Positions 7,972-16,926 of a stretch of 64,000 nt of DNA are shown here, one piece after another (the first letter of the stretch is position 1; every line of letters begins with the position of its first letter). Origin of the DNA: Qipengyuania sphaerica (GTDB lineage: Bacteria > Pseudomonadota > Alphaproteobacteria > Sphingomonadales > Sphingomonadaceae); the NCBI RefSeq assembly GCF_019711595.1, contig NZ_JAIGNR010000002.1:1-64000 (forward strand), read 5' to 3'. Below the pieces are notes generated by a model. That model worked only from the letters and a program-made list of their open reading frames with translations, did not search any database and was not told the DNA's origin. A program made the position numbers and the translations under genes.

Positions 7972-9786
7972 TTATGCTCTGCGGTTCCAGGGAACCTCGC
8001 GCCGGATCGGGGGGAGATCGGCGCCGTCTTCGATTAGTTCGGCATCGGGGAAGGCAGCTTCAACCGCTTTCACCATCGGATGTTCGCGCATCGCCGCCTT
8101 GGCGGCCTCGGCCTTGGCCACGCGCTGCTCCTCCATCGAGGGCGTGGCGAGCGCCGGATCGCCCGTTTCGAGCTGCCAGCGCGTTTCGGTGATCGCATAG
8201 AGCGCATCTTTGAGCACGGGCTCGATCGCGTCGGAATATTTCGGATCGCGGGCATAGACGAGCTTGCCCGGTTCTACGCTGATGGGGCGGATTTGCAGGC
8301 GCATGATGCTCTCGGCCTGGAGCTTGCCCACCGCCGAGACTTTTTCGACAAGTTCCTCCCAGTCGAGCGAGGCGGAGGCAGCGCTTGCCCCGCCCTTGCC
8401 CGCCGTCGATGCGGGTGCAGGACCGCGCGCAGCGATTTCCTCGAGTTGCTTCACCAGCTTGCCGGGATCGGGCATCCCGCTTGCGTGGAGCACGCGCAGC
8501 AATGCCATGCGCGCTGAGACTAGAGGATCGGGTGCGTGGCGCACCTCCTCATGTCCCTTGAGTAACAGCTGCCACAGCCGGTGAACCTGCCCGACCTCGA
8601 GGCGCTTTGCCCATTCGGTCAGCTGCTCGCGTTCTTCGGCGGTGGTCCCGTCCGCCGCGCCGCCCGCGACTTGCGCCAGCGCGATACGGTGAGTGAGGTC
8701 CATCAGGCTGCGCATCAGCGCCAGCGGCTCGACACCCAGCGCATACTGGTCGTCGACCGCAGCCAGCGCCGCCTTGGCATCGCCATCGAGGATATGGCCG
8801 AACAACCGACGCTGCGCGCCGCGATCGGCGAGACCCAGCATATCGCGGACACGTTCGGCCGTGACCTTGCCATCGGTGTCCATATCGGCATGGGCGATCG
8901 CCTGGTCGAGGATGGAGAGCCCGTCGCGCACCGATCCCTCGGCGGCATTGGCAATGATGTGGAGCGCCTCTGCCTCGGCCTCAACGCCTTCCTTGCGACA
9001 GATCTCGGCGAAATGCGCTTCGAGGAGTTCGACCGGGATGCGCCGCAAGTCGAAGCGCTGGGTGCGACTGAGAACGGTGACGGGAAGCTTGTCGACCTCG
9101 GTCGTGGCGAAAAGGAATTTCACATGTGCGGGCGGTTCTTCCAGCGTCTTTAGCAACGCGTTGAAGGCGTTGCGCGAGAGCATGTGGACCTCGTCGATGA
9201 TGTAGATCTTGTAGCGCGCCGAAACCGCGGCATAGCGGACCGCCTCGATGATTTCGCGTACGTCGTCGACACCGGTATGCGAGGCGGCGTCCATCTCGAT
9301 CACGTCGATATGGCGACCTTCGGCAATCGCCGTGCAGGGTTCGCACACACCGCAGGGGCTGATCGTCGGACCGCCCTCGCCATCGGGCCCGATGCAGTTC
9401 AGCGCCTTCGCAATGAGACGCGCGGTCGAGGTCTTGCCCACCCCGCGCACGCCGGTCATCAGGAAGGCATGTGCCAGCCGGTCGCGCGCAATGGCATTGG
9501 CGAGCGTGCGGACCATCGCATCTTGCCCGATCAGCTCGGCAAAGGTTTGCGGCCGGTATTTGCGCGCGAGAACGCGGTAGGGCTGGTTGGATTCGGAAGG
9601 CGCTTCAACCTGAGAGGGCGCTGGCTCGGCAGGCTTTTCTGGACGCGCGGGAGCAGGCGAAGGTTCCGGCGCATCGCCGAACATCGCGTTCTGCCCTGCC
9701 GCCTCGAGCTCCGCCGCGCTCGGCGCCTCGCCCTCGGCTTCGGTCTCCCAAGGAAGGCCGTCGGTATTTTCCGGTGAATCACCCAT
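7972..9786 (-). CDS. dnaX: DNA polymerase III subunits gamma/tau
   Basis: About 604 residues. A Pro/Ala/Glu-rich N-terminal extension of about 70 residues precedes the clamp-loader AAA+ domain starting at YRVLARKYRPQTF. Walker A GVRGVGKTS lies at about residues 112-120, the zinc-binding cysteines are in PCGVCEPC, the Walker B region is IIDEVHML, and the SRC-like motif is in VLSRTQRFDLRRI. A collar domain and a tau-like C-terminal region follow. The product loads the beta clamp and couples the replicase to the helicase. The ATG at 9786 is preferred because an upstream in-frame ATG at 9834 would begin just beside the SRP RNA terminator. It is followed closely by ybaB. Confidence 0.95.
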   Translation of the reverse strand: MGDSPENTDGLPWETEAEGEAPSAAELEAAGQNAMFGDAPEPSPAPARPEKPAEPAPSQVEAPSESNQPYRVLARKYRPQTFAELIGQDAMVRTLANAIARDRLAHAFLMTGVRGVGKTSTARLIAKALNCIGPDGEGGPTISPCGVCEPCTAIAEGRHIDVIEMDAASHTGVDDVREIIEAVRYAAVSARYKIYIIDEVHMLSRNAFNALLKTLEEPPAHVKFLFATTEVDKLPVTVLSRTQRFDLRRIPVELLEAHFAEICRKEGVEAEAEALHIIANAAEGSVRDGLSILDQAIAHADMDTDGKVTAERVRDMLGLADRGAQRRLFGHILDGDAKAALAAVDDQYALGVEPLALMRSLMDLTHRIALAQVAGGAADGTTAEEREQLTEWAKRLEVGQVHRLWQLLLKGHEEVRHAPDPLVSARMALLRVLHASGMPDPGKLVKQLEEIAARGPAPASTAGKGGASAASASLDWEELVEKVSAVGKLQAESIMRLQIRPISVEPGKLVYARDPKYSDAIEPVLKDALYAITETRWQLETGDPALATPSMEEQRVAKAEAAKAAMREHPMVKAVEAAFPDAELIEDGADLPPIRREVPWNRRA

Positions 9787-9853
9787 GCGATAACAGGTAA
9801 GCGCAGACGCGCCGAATGTCACATGGTGCGACACGCGAATTGTGGGTGAAAAA

Positions 9854-9940
9854 GGAGCCGAGCGACCCGTCGCAATTCACCTGGGCTGCTTCCTTCCGGA
9901 CCTGACCCGGTGAGCGAACGCAAACGTCCACCCGACTCCC
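9854..9940 (-). ncRNA. ffs: signal recognition particle RNA (bacterial small SRP / 4.5S RNA)
   Basis: The minus strand carries the SRP domain IV signature GGTCAGGTCCGGAAGGAAG followed by CAGCC (within 9883-9907). Around it two complementary halves pair into the single long hairpin expected of 4.5S-type RNA, with 5' GGGAGTCGGGTGG opposite a 3' strand ending GGCTCC. A T run (complement of 9849-9853) immediately after gives a natural terminator. The exact ends are approximate. The position just upstream of dnaX on the same strand is a known arrangement in several bacterial groups. Confidence 0.9.
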
Positions 9941-9972
9941 GGCGCGCCATATGGCGGCGCGCGCCCGAGAAT

Positions 9973-10860
9973 TCAAGCGTCCGTTTGTGTCAGCCAGGCG
10001 GCCACCGTGCGGGCGACATCGGCGAGGACTGCTTCGGCATCGGCCGTGCTGCCGGTCGCGCCATCCAGATAAGCCGCGAGCACGAAGCGCCGGCCGTCTG
10101 GAATCGTGAACACAGCAATGTCGTTGACCTCGTCCCGGCCCTTTGCCCCGCAAGTCCCGGTCTTGTTTCCGGCATTCCAGGCCTCGGGCAGCCCCGTCCG
10201 CAAGCGCGCACGTCCTGTCGAGGTTTCCACGAGCCAATCGCCGAGGAGCTTACGATCCGAGACAGAAAGCCGACCTGTCTCCAGCAATTCGGCGACCAAT
10301 CGCGCATGAGCTTGCGCAGTGGTAGTATCTCGAGGATCGCCCAGCGCGTTTTCGTTCAGGCTCGGCTCGTTTCGGTCGAGCCTTGTTTCGGTATCGCCGA
10401 AAGACCGTACCCACGCAGTAAATCCTGCGGGCCCGCCGAGTTCGGCCAAGAGCAGGTTCGCAGCCGTGTTGTCGCTTAAAGTTACCGAACGCCGGGCTGC
10501 CTCCAGCGCGCTCATCCAGCCGAGCTCAGCGCGTTTCTTCGTGTAGGGCGCATAGGAAAGGATGTCGTCGGGCGCGAAGGGAAGCTTGCGCTCGCGCAGC
10601 CCATCGCGCTCCAGGGTCATCGCCGCAAGCGCGAACTTGAATGTAGAGCACATCGCAAAGCGCTCGGGGCCGCGATGTTCGAACGCCGTTCCCTTGCCGA
10701 ATTCATGAAGCGCAACGCCTAGCCTGCCGCCCGACGCCTCTTCGAGATCGGCGATGCTTACAGCAAGATCATCGACCTGCTGCTGGATTGAAGGAGCGTC
10801 CGCCGCGCCCGTTGCACAAGCGGATAACGACAAAGCGAGCGGGAAAAGGAGCGCCCTCAA
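9973..10860 (-). CDS. class A beta-lactamase, lipoprotein type
   Basis: 295 residues with all class A serine beta-lactamase motifs: S72-T-F-K75 (Ambler S70xxK), S129-D-N131 (SDN loop), E165 in RNEPSLNE (the omega-loop general base, Ambler E166) and K233-T-G (KTG). A cysteine directly before the catalytic serine (C71) and another two residues after the KTG triad (C237, in KTGTCG) correspond to the Cys69-Cys238 disulfide of class A carbapenemases such as KPC, SME and NMC-A. The N-terminus is a lipoprotein signal with lipobox LSAC (Cys15), so the enzyme is probably lipid-anchored in the periplasm. No ampR-like regulator is adjacent. The substrate range cannot be read from sequence. Confidence 0.9.
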   Translation of the reverse strand: MRALLFPLALSLSACATGAADAPSIQQQVDDLAVSIADLEEASGGRLGVALHEFGKGTAFEHRGPERFAMCSTFKFALAAMTLERDGLRERKLPFAPDDILSYAPYTKKRAELGWMSALEAARRSVTLSDNTAANLLLAELGGPAGFTAWVRSFGDTETRLDRNEPSLNENALGDPRDTTTAQAHARLVAELLETGRLSVSDRKLLGDWLVETSTGRARLRTGLPEAWNAGNKTGTCGAKGRDEVNDIAVFTIPDGRRFVLAAYLDGATGSTADAEAVLADVARTVAAWLTQTDA

Positions 10861-10869
10861 GGCCGACGA

Positions 10870-11148
10870 TTACCGAAAATTATCGGCGTAGGCCTGCAGT
10901 TTCAGGCTGTGCGGCGGCGTGGCGTGGACGCGGGCGGCGATGCCGTATTTTTCCGCATAGGCCTTCGCCTCGTCCTTGCTCGGGAAGGTCAACTGCACCT
11001 GCGCCTGCGTGTCGCCACTGCCGGTCCAGCCCATAAGGGGGTCTGCACGGCGCGCTTCGGACTGTTCGAACTCGAGCACCCATTCATCGGTGCGGGCCTT
11101 ACCCGATTGCATCGCATTTTGCGGTCGCTGGTAGATTCGTGCTGCCAT
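10870..11148 (-). CDS. ETC complex I subunit, NDUFS4-like family
   Basis: 92 residues. The sequence MAARIYQRPQNAMQSGKAR, the central W-x-LEFE segment, GWTGSGDTQAQVQLTFPS and EAKAYAEKYG match the alphaproteobacterial homologue of mitochondrial complex I accessory subunit NDUFS4 (18-kDa/AQDQ). It is expected to associate with NADH:ubiquinone oxidoreductase at the inner membrane. In alphaproteobacteria the gene is usually away from the nuo operon, as here. The start at 11148 is chosen because family members begin MxARIY. It lies between hrpB and the beta-lactamase gene on the same strand. Confidence 0.88.
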   Translation of the reverse strand: MAARIYQRPQNAMQSGKARTDEWVLEFEQSEARRADPLMGWTGSGDTQAQVQLTFPSKDEAKAYAEKYGIAARVHATPPHSLKLQAYADNFR

Positions 11149-11165
11149 AGTGGGCGCCCTGTAAT

Positions 11166-13598
11166 TCACCCCCCCGAATTTTGGAAGGCGTTCTTGGTCT
11201 TCAAACTGGGCTTTTCGGTCCATGGTTCCTCGGGCCAGCGATGCTTGGGATAGCGACCCTTCATGTCCTTGCGCACATCGTCCCAGCTGCCACGCCAGAA
11301 ACCGGGCAGATCGCGGGTCGACTGAATGGGACGACCGGCGGGGCTGGTGAGCTTGAACAGGAGCGGCGTGGTGCCGACCATCGGTTGCCGGTCGAGTCCG
11401 AACAGTGCCTGCACGCGCACCTCGACACTGGGGGCATCGTCGCCGGTGTAATCGATCCGGTGGGTGGTGCCTGCGGGCGAAGTGAATTCGCGCGGAGCCT
11501 CGCTATCGAGCCGCTGGCGGTCGGGCCACTCCATCGTGCCGAGGAGGGCGTCGACCAATTTGCCCTTCGGAATGTCGAGACTGCGCCTTCCGGCAAGAAG
11601 CGGGGCTAGCCATTGGTCTGCGGTCTCGGCGAACTTTTCGGGATCGAAGGTGTCGAGGCCGATGAACTTCGCCCGCGCCAGCATTTCTGCCGGAAGCAGT
11701 TTTGCCGGGTTTTCCAGAGCCTTGTCCACAAGCATGTCCACAATCGCCTGCGGATCCGGTTCGGCGTCAGGACCGCTCGAAAGCGTAATCGCACCAAGCC
11801 GTTTCTCGCGCCGCGCCTCGACGCGCCCGTCTTTCCAGCGCAACACCCGGCGCTGCTCGATACGATGGCCGAGCCACTGGTCGAGATCGGCAGGTTCCAG
11901 CGCTATGGCTGAGGTGATCCGTGCGCCCTTGGCCTGTCCCTGGGCATCACCGATCACGAGGAATTCCGCTCGCGCGAGCGGCGATGCGGGATCGAGCATG
12001 AAGCCGCGCCCGCCAGCAGCGATCCAGTTCTCGCCCGAGGCATCGCGCCGCCTGGCGATGAAATCGGGAAGTCCCTCGGCGAGGAGGATCGGTAGCGGCA
12101 CGTCCTGGGCTTCGCTCTCCCCTACCAGCGCATCGGCGCGCTCGGCCCAACGCCTCGCCAGCCTGCGGCTCGCCTCGGCGCGCGCGCCGCGGTCGCCATT
12201 CCAGCGCGAAAGCCTTGCTTCGAGGTCCTCTCCGCGCCCGCCGAGCCCGCGTTCCTGCAGCAGCAGGGTTAGCCGCGCAGCCGTCTCGGCCGCACCATGT
12301 TCGGCCCCGAACAGCACGCTGGCCGCAGATGCCGGATCGAGCGGGAGGCTGGCGATCTGTGCGCCCTTTTCCGTCAGCCTGCCCTCGGTATCGAGCGCGC
12401 CAAGTCCGGTTAGCGTCGCCCGCGCCGCCGCAATCGATGCAGCGGGCGGCGGATCGAGCCATTGTAGCGAAAGCGGATCGCCCGTCCCCCATTTGGCGAG
12501 ATCGAGGACGAGCGGGGCGAGGTCCGAAGTCTCCATTTCGGGCGGGTCGAAACGCGGCCTCCCGCCATGCCCGCCTTCTTCCCACAGGCGATAGGCGACG
12601 CCCGGCCCCTGCCTTGCCGCACGCCCCGCACGTTGCGCCGCGGCGGCCTGGCTGGCGCGGTGTGTGACGAGATGCGTCGTCCCAGCCGCCCGATCGAATT
12701 CGGCGCGGCGCGAGAGGCCGGCGTCGACCACGACCGAAACCCCGTCCAGCGTCAGCGAAGTCTCGGCGATCGCGGTCGCGAGCACGATCCTCCTTCGCCC
12801 CTCGGGATCGCGGCGGATCGCAGCGCGCTGCTCGGCAGGCTGGACCTGACCGTGAAGTGGCAGGACCAGCGCCGATGGCAGCCTCTCCTCCAGCCGCTCG
12901 CGCACTCGCTCGATCTCGCCCACGCCGGGCAGGAAGGCTAGTATGTCGCCTTCTTCCTCGCGCCATGCGGTGGCAATTGCGGCCGACACGGCGTCCTCGA
13001 TCCGCTCCTGCGGCGAGGAGCCGAGCCAGCGTATGGTGAGCGGAAAGGCGCGCCCCTCGCTTTCGATCACGGGCGTACCCTCGCCCATCAATGAGGAGAA
13101 CCGCGCACCGTCGATGGTGGCCGACATGACGAGAACGCGCAAATCCTCGCGCAGCACGCCTTGAGTTTCCAGCGCCAGCGCAAGGCCCAAATCGCTGTCG
13201 AGATGACGCTCATGCGCCTCGTCGAGCAGCACGGCGGACACGCCGTCGAGCTCCGGGTCGTCGAGTATCAGGTTCACGAAAATAGCTTCGGTGACCACCA
13301 GCACGCGCGTTCTTGCCGAGCGCTTGCTGTCGAGGCGTGTGAGGTAACCCACGGTCTCGCCCGCTTTCTCACCCATCATCTGCGCCATCCGCTCGGCAGC
13401 AGCGCGCGCGGCCACACGGCGGGGCGATGTCAGGATTACCGTGCCGCTGCACCATTCCTCTCCCAGCAGCGCCGGAGCAACGGCGGTCGTCTTGCCCGCA
13501 CCCGGAGGAGCGACCAGCACCGCGCCGTTTTTCTCGCGCAAGGCCGCCAGCAATCCCGGCAGGACATCATGGATGGGCAAAGGCTCCGACACGGACAC
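11166..13598 (-). CDS. hrpB: ATP-dependent helicase HrpB (DEAH-box)
   Basis: About 810 residues from a GTG start. It has an SF2 DEAH helicase core with Walker A APPGAGKTT, DEAH in VLLDEAHERHLDSD, SAT in VLVMSATIDG and motif VI (QRAGRAARQGPG). Helicase-associated and HrpB C-terminal domains follow, with the family ending PIQSTRDLPGFWRGSW and YPKHRWPEEPW. The reading frame extends upstream to 13985, but that part overlaps the divergent lipoprotein gene at 13783 and is not HrpB-like, so GTG 13598 (or 13592) followed by SEPLPIHDVL is taken as the start. The biological role of HrpB in this group is poorly defined. Confidence 0.93.
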   Translation of the reverse strand: MSVSEPLPIHDVLPGLLAALREKNGAVLVAPPGAGKTTAVAPALLGEEWCSGTVILTSPRRVAARAAAERMAQMMGEKAGETVGYLTRLDSKRSARTRVLVVTEAIFVNLILDDPELDGVSAVLLDEAHERHLDSDLGLALALETQGVLREDLRVLVMSATIDGARFSSLMGEGTPVIESEGRAFPLTIRWLGSSPQERIEDAVSAAIATAWREEEGDILAFLPGVGEIERVRERLEERLPSALVLPLHGQVQPAEQRAAIRRDPEGRRRIVLATAIAETSLTLDGVSVVVDAGLSRRAEFDRAAGTTHLVTHRASQAAAAQRAGRAARQGPGVAYRLWEEGGHGGRPRFDPPEMETSDLAPLVLDLAKWGTGDPLSLQWLDPPPAASIAAARATLTGLGALDTEGRLTEKGAQIASLPLDPASAASVLFGAEHGAAETAARLTLLLQERGLGGRGEDLEARLSRWNGDRGARAEASRRLARRWAERADALVGESEAQDVPLPILLAEGLPDFIARRRDASGENWIAAGGRGFMLDPASPLARAEFLVIGDAQGQAKGARITSAIALEPADLDQWLGHRIEQRRVLRWKDGRVEARREKRLGAITLSSGPDAEPDPQAIVDMLVDKALENPAKLLPAEMLARAKFIGLDTFDPEKFAETADQWLAPLLAGRRSLDIPKGKLVDALLGTMEWPDRQRLDSEAPREFTSPAGTTHRIDYTGDDAPSVEVRVQALFGLDRQPMVGTTPLLFKLTSPAGRPIQSTRDLPGFWRGSWDDVRKDMKGRYPKHRWPEEPWTEKPSLKTKNAFQNSGG

Positions 13599-13782
13599 GC
13601 TCTTGGCACATTCGCCTGCCGGTGAAACCCCCGAGATTCCAAAACCACTTGCCGACAAGCATTTGTGCCCCCTATGCCGTAGCGTCCTTGCTCTTTCATT
13701 CGGGTGGAGAGGGTGAGGGTCCAGGCGAACCGGCACCGTCAAAAGGCGGGTCTTCGAGAGACCAAGCAAGGGAGAGAAATGA

Positions 13783-14586
13783 ATGAAAAAGATGATGACG
13801 GCGCTTGCAGCCTTCACGCTTGTCACGACCATGTCGGCATGCACCAAGACCGAGGACACCGAGGCCACTGCGGAAGCAGGCAGCATCGCAGGTGACTGGC
13901 TGATCGATCTCGACAGCGCACAGTTCGAAAACGACAACCGCGACTTCGTGCTCGCCGACGGCAAATGGGAATGCAACAGCTGCACCCCGCCCTACAGCGT
14001 CACTGCAGATGGCGAATGGCAGGAAATCGACCGTCCGGGTGCCGATAGCCAGATGATCGAAATCGTCGACGACCGCACCGTAAAAACGGCTACAAGGCTC
14101 GGCGACAAGGATCTCGGCAACGCCACCTGGACCGTTTCCGAAGACGGCCAGACCATGAAGGTCGCATTCACAGACCTTTCCGGCGACACACCGGTCAACG
14201 CTTCGCAAAGCTTCAACCGCACCGAAGCTGGTCCTGACGGCTCCCATGCCCTGTCTGGCAAATGGTCGGTAGGCGACATGGCTGAGATGGACGATGCCGG
14301 TCTTCGCTTCAGCTATGGCCTCGACGGCAATACCTTCACCAGCACCGGCAATGGTAGGAGCTGGACGGCGGAACTGGGCGGCGAGCCTGTGCCCATCGAA
14401 GGCAACAACTCGAACGTGATGGCCGCCATCGAGCGGACTGGCGACAATACCTACCGCCAGACCTTTACGCGCGACGGAGAAACGCTCTCCACCACCGATA
14501 TCACTATCGATGGCGACACGATGAACGGAGTTTCGACCGATGCACGCGACGACAGCGTCGTGCGCTGGTCCGCGACCCGTCAGTAA
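13783..14586 (+). CDS. putative lipoprotein of unknown function
   Basis: 267 residues with a lipoprotein signal MKKMMTALAAFTLVTTMSAC (lipobox MSAC, Cys20). The mature part holds two related beta-rich segments. Each contains a GxWxxD-type motif (SIAGDWLIDLDSAQFE and ALSGKWSVGDMAEMD), with alternating hydrophobic strands such as IVDDRTVKTATR and YGLDGNTFTSTG suggesting lipocalin- or beta-sandwich-like repeats. One Cys pair (C66, C69; WECNSC) follows the first repeat. The start is supported by GGGAGAG upstream. It is divergent from hrpB and followed by a terminator. No specific family was recognised. Confidence 0.75.
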   Translation: MKKMMTALAAFTLVTTMSACTKTEDTEATAEAGSIAGDWLIDLDSAQFENDNRDFVLADGKWECNSCTPPYSVTADGEWQEIDRPGADSQMIEIVDDRTVKTATRLGDKDLGNATWTVSEDGQTMKVAFTDLSGDTPVNASQSFNRTEAGPDGSHALSGKWSVGDMAEMDDAGLRFSYGLDGNTFTSTGNGRSWTAELGGEPVPIEGNNSNVMAAIERTGDNTYRQTFTRDGETLSTTDITIDGDTMNGVSTDARDDSVVRWSATRQ

Positions 14587-14601
14587 TTTGCCCTGAACCG
14601 T

Positions 14602-14636
14602 AAAGGCCCGGCCCGCTTCGTGCGGGTCGGGCTTTT
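14602..14636. terminator. intrinsic terminator between convergent genes
   Basis: A GC-rich stem (about 14604-14616 paired with 14622-14634, loop TTCGT) is followed by TTTT on the plus strand. An AAA run on the other side allows weaker function on the minus strand. It ends the lipoprotein transcript and may also serve the convergent prenyltransferase gene, whose stop codon abuts it. Confidence 0.8.
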
Positions 14637-15652
14637 CAGTATCCGCGCGAGACGGCGAAAAGCGCGGCTTGCGTCATGGCTGCCCTCGCCTTCCCGTCGG
14701 GAAAGATCGAAAGCGCATCGATGGCACGCTGGGCGAAGTGACGCGCCCGGGCCTTGGTATCGGCGACGGCATTGTGGCGGTCGATCAGGCGGATCGCCTC
14801 GTCGAGATCCGCATCCGACGTACGGAAACCGCCGATCGCTGCTTTCCAAAATTCGCGCTCTTCCTCGCTGCCTCGCGCATAGGCAAGGATGACAGGCAGC
14901 GTCATCTTGCCTTCGCGGAAATCGTCGCCGCGATCCTTGCCCATCTGCGCTGCATCGGCATCGTAATCGAGCGCGTCGTCGACCAGCTGGAAGGCAACAC
15001 CCAGATTGCGGCCATATTCGTCGAGCGCCTGCTCCTCTTCCTCGCTGCATTCGGCCACAACCGCCGCGATACGGCTTGCAGCGGCGAACAGTGCGGCGGT
15101 CTTGGCGCGGATGATGTGGAGGTAACGTTCCTCGCTGGTGTCGATCTTGCGCTGGGCGGTGAGCTGGTCGACCTCGCCCTCGGCAATGATCGCGCTGGCA
15201 CCAGACAGGATCTTGAGCACCTTGAGGCTTCCGTCCTCGGTCATCAGCTCGAAACTGCGACTGAACAGGAAATCGCCCACCAGCACGGTCGCCGGATTGC
15301 CGAAGATGATGTTGGCTGCGGCCTTGCCGCGCCTCAGATCGCTGCCGTCCACGACATCGTCGTGGAGCAAGGTCGCCGTATGGATGAACTCTACCGCAGC
15401 GGCGAGCTTGTGGTGGCGCGTGCCGGTATAGCCCACCAGTTCCGCCCCCGCTAGCGTCAGCATCGGCCGCAGGCGCTTGCCTCCACCCGAAATCAGGTGC
15501 CCGGCCAGCGCCGGAATGAGCGGCACTTCGCTCTGCATGCGGTCGAGAATGACCTGGTTGACCGCATTCATGCCCTGCGCGGTCAGCGCGAGCATCGGCT
15601 CGATCGAGGCCTCTGGGCCCTTGCGCGGGAGGGGAACGATGTCGGCTGTCAT
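14636..15652 (-). CDS. long-chain polyprenyl diphosphate synthase
   Basis: 338 residues, trans-isoprenyl diphosphate synthase family. The GGGKRLRPML substrate-binding segment, first aspartate-rich motif DDVVD (residues 98-102) and second motif FQLVDDALDYDAD are intact and bind Mg2+-diphosphate. Small residues ahead of the first motif (HTATLLHDD) are typical of long-chain enzymes that make the C40-C50 side chain of ubiquinone (octaprenyl to decaprenyl, IspB-type). It is divergent from the chorismate mutase gene, which also feeds aromatic and quinone metabolism. Chain length cannot be fixed from sequence. Confidence 0.9.
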   Translation of the reverse strand: MTADIVPLPRKGPEASIEPMLALTAQGMNAVNQVILDRMQSEVPLIPALAGHLISGGGKRLRPMLTLAGAELVGYTGTRHHKLAAAVEFIHTATLLHDDVVDGSDLRRGKAAANIIFGNPATVLVGDFLFSRSFELMTEDGSLKVLKILSGASAIIAEGEVDQLTAQRKIDTSEERYLHIIRAKTAALFAAASRIAAVVAECSEEEEQALDEYGRNLGVAFQLVDDALDYDADAAQMGKDRGDDFREGKMTLPVILAYARGSEEEREFWKAAIGGFRTSDADLDEAIRLIDRHNAVADTKARARHFAQRAIDALSIFPDGKARAAMTQAALFAVSRGY

Positions 15653-15719
15653 GTCAGCTTGGCCATGTCCTGCCTAAGCTTTCTTGGCAAGAGCCGCTTT
15701 GGCGCTAAGTTGGCAAGCA

Positions 15720-16034
15720 ATGACGCAGGACGCGCAACAGACCGCCGCCGAAGACGCCACGCTGGCAGGCTTCCGCAAGAGCATCGACAATATCGATGCC
15801 GCGCTGATTCACATGCTGGCGGAGCGTTTCCGCATTACGCAGGCGGTGGGTGCCTACAAGGCGAAAGCCACGCTCCCTCCCGCCGATCCGGCGCGCGAGG
15901 CCGAGCAGATCGCGCGGCTACGCCGGTTGGCGGAAGAGAGCGAACTCGATCCCGAGTTCAGCGAGAAGTTCCTGCGCTTCATCATCGACGAAGTCATTCG
16001 ACACCACGAGCAGGCCCGCCGAGAGGGAAGTTAG
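15720..16034 (+). CDS. chorismate mutase (AroQ class)
   Basis: 104 residues, a stand-alone all-helical AroQ-fold chorismate mutase converting chorismate to prephenate. The family pattern is visible: FRKSIDNIDAALIHMLAERF with the active-site Arg, ITQAVGAYKAKATLPPADPAREAEQI with the catalytic Lys, and the final helix FLRFIIDEVIRHHEQ. The start at 15720 fits the family N-terminus; an upstream in-frame ATG adds 12 unrelated residues. Its stop codon overlaps by 4 nt the stop of the convergent lipoprotein gene. Confidence 0.9.
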   Translation: MTQDAQQTAAEDATLAGFRKSIDNIDAALIHMLAERFRITQAVGAYKAKATLPPADPAREAEQIARLRRLAEESELDPEFSEKFLRFIIDEVIRHHEQARREGS

Positions 16035-16885
16035 TCTTCGTCCTTCTTGGACTTCGCGGGCTTTTCCGCGCGCCTGGTCGTTGACTGGCCGCGCGACTGG
16101 GTCCGTTCGGAACGCGCCTGTTCCCGCGCCTGACGGGCGAGGTTCTGCCGCGGTTGGGCAGGCCGTGCCACCACCGGAGCCGCGCGCCGTGTCGGGGTTG
16201 CAGCGGGAGCAGCAGTTGCCTGCTGGCGACGCGTAGGCGCGGTTGCCGTATTCCCGCGCTCTGCACGGGGAGCCACGCCCGACCTGCGACCGCTTTCCTC
16301 TCGCTGTCCGCGACGTTCTCGCGCGCCAGCTTCTGCAGCCCGGCGAACCGCTTCCTCGGCAAACCTGCCGTCGCGCCGCTCGCGGCGTTCGGCAACGGGT
16401 TCACCGTCTCCGCGCCTGGCTTCGCGGCGGCCGTCACGGTCTTCGCGATTGCCGCCGCGGCGGCCATGGTGATCTCCGCGGCGTCCGTCGTGATCCCCGC
16501 GGCGCGCATGGCGGCGCTGGTCGCGATAGACACCGTCGTGGTCGCGACTGTACCCACCCCAGTTGTCGCGCAGGGTCCTAACGCCGCTGCGTCGTACCAT
16601 CCAGTAATGGCGATGGCGATCGCTCCAGCGGTGACGATGCCCGCGGCGATCGTAGACGTAATAGCCGGTGCCGGGGTAATAGTAGTCCTCGTACCAGCCG
16701 TAATAGTGATTGTCGTAATAGGGATCGTAATAATCGTCGTAATAGCCGACGCCGACCGACACGCTCGAATGACCGTACGGGTCGTTCACGATGGTACATC
16801 CGGACAGCCCGAGCCCTACAAGCCCGATGAACCCCGCCCTCACTGCGATTGGCGCCGCGCGCCCGCTGATCTTTTTCTCGTCCAT
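16031..16885 (-). CDS. Tyr/Arg-rich lipoprotein of unknown function
   Basis: 284 residues. The signal region ends in lipobox LSGC (Cys30). The mature part has three compositional blocks. The first is a Tyr/Asp-rich stretch (YYDDYYDPYYDNHYYGWYED) ending in GTGYYVYDRRG and a short W-containing segment (RDNWGGY). The second is an Arg/Asp/His/Gly-rich block. The third is an Ala/Thr/Arg/Gln-rich tail ending in Lys/Glu/Asp. The N-terminal half resembles YXWXD- or RcnB-like periplasmic proteins, but the long basic low-complexity tail is unusual. Such a basic tail could bind an anionic polymer such as DNA or LPS, but this is speculation. The stop overlaps that of chorismate mutase. Confidence 0.7.
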   Translation of the reverse strand: MDEKKISGRAAPIAVRAGFIGLVGLGLSGCTIVNDPYGHSSVSVGVGYYDDYYDPYYDNHYYGWYEDYYYPGTGYYVYDRRGHRHRWSDRHRHYWMVRRSGVRTLRDNWGGYSRDHDGVYRDQRRHARRGDHDGRRGDHHGRRGGNREDRDGRREARRGDGEPVAERRERRDGRFAEEAVRRAAEAGARERRGQREESGRRSGVAPRAERGNTATAPTRRQQATAAPAATPTRRAAPVVARPAQPRQNLARQAREQARSERTQSRGQSTTRRAEKPAKSKKDED

Positions 16886-16926
16886 AGGCCGTTACGTAAG
16901 CACGACGAATTGAACCATTTCTGAAC

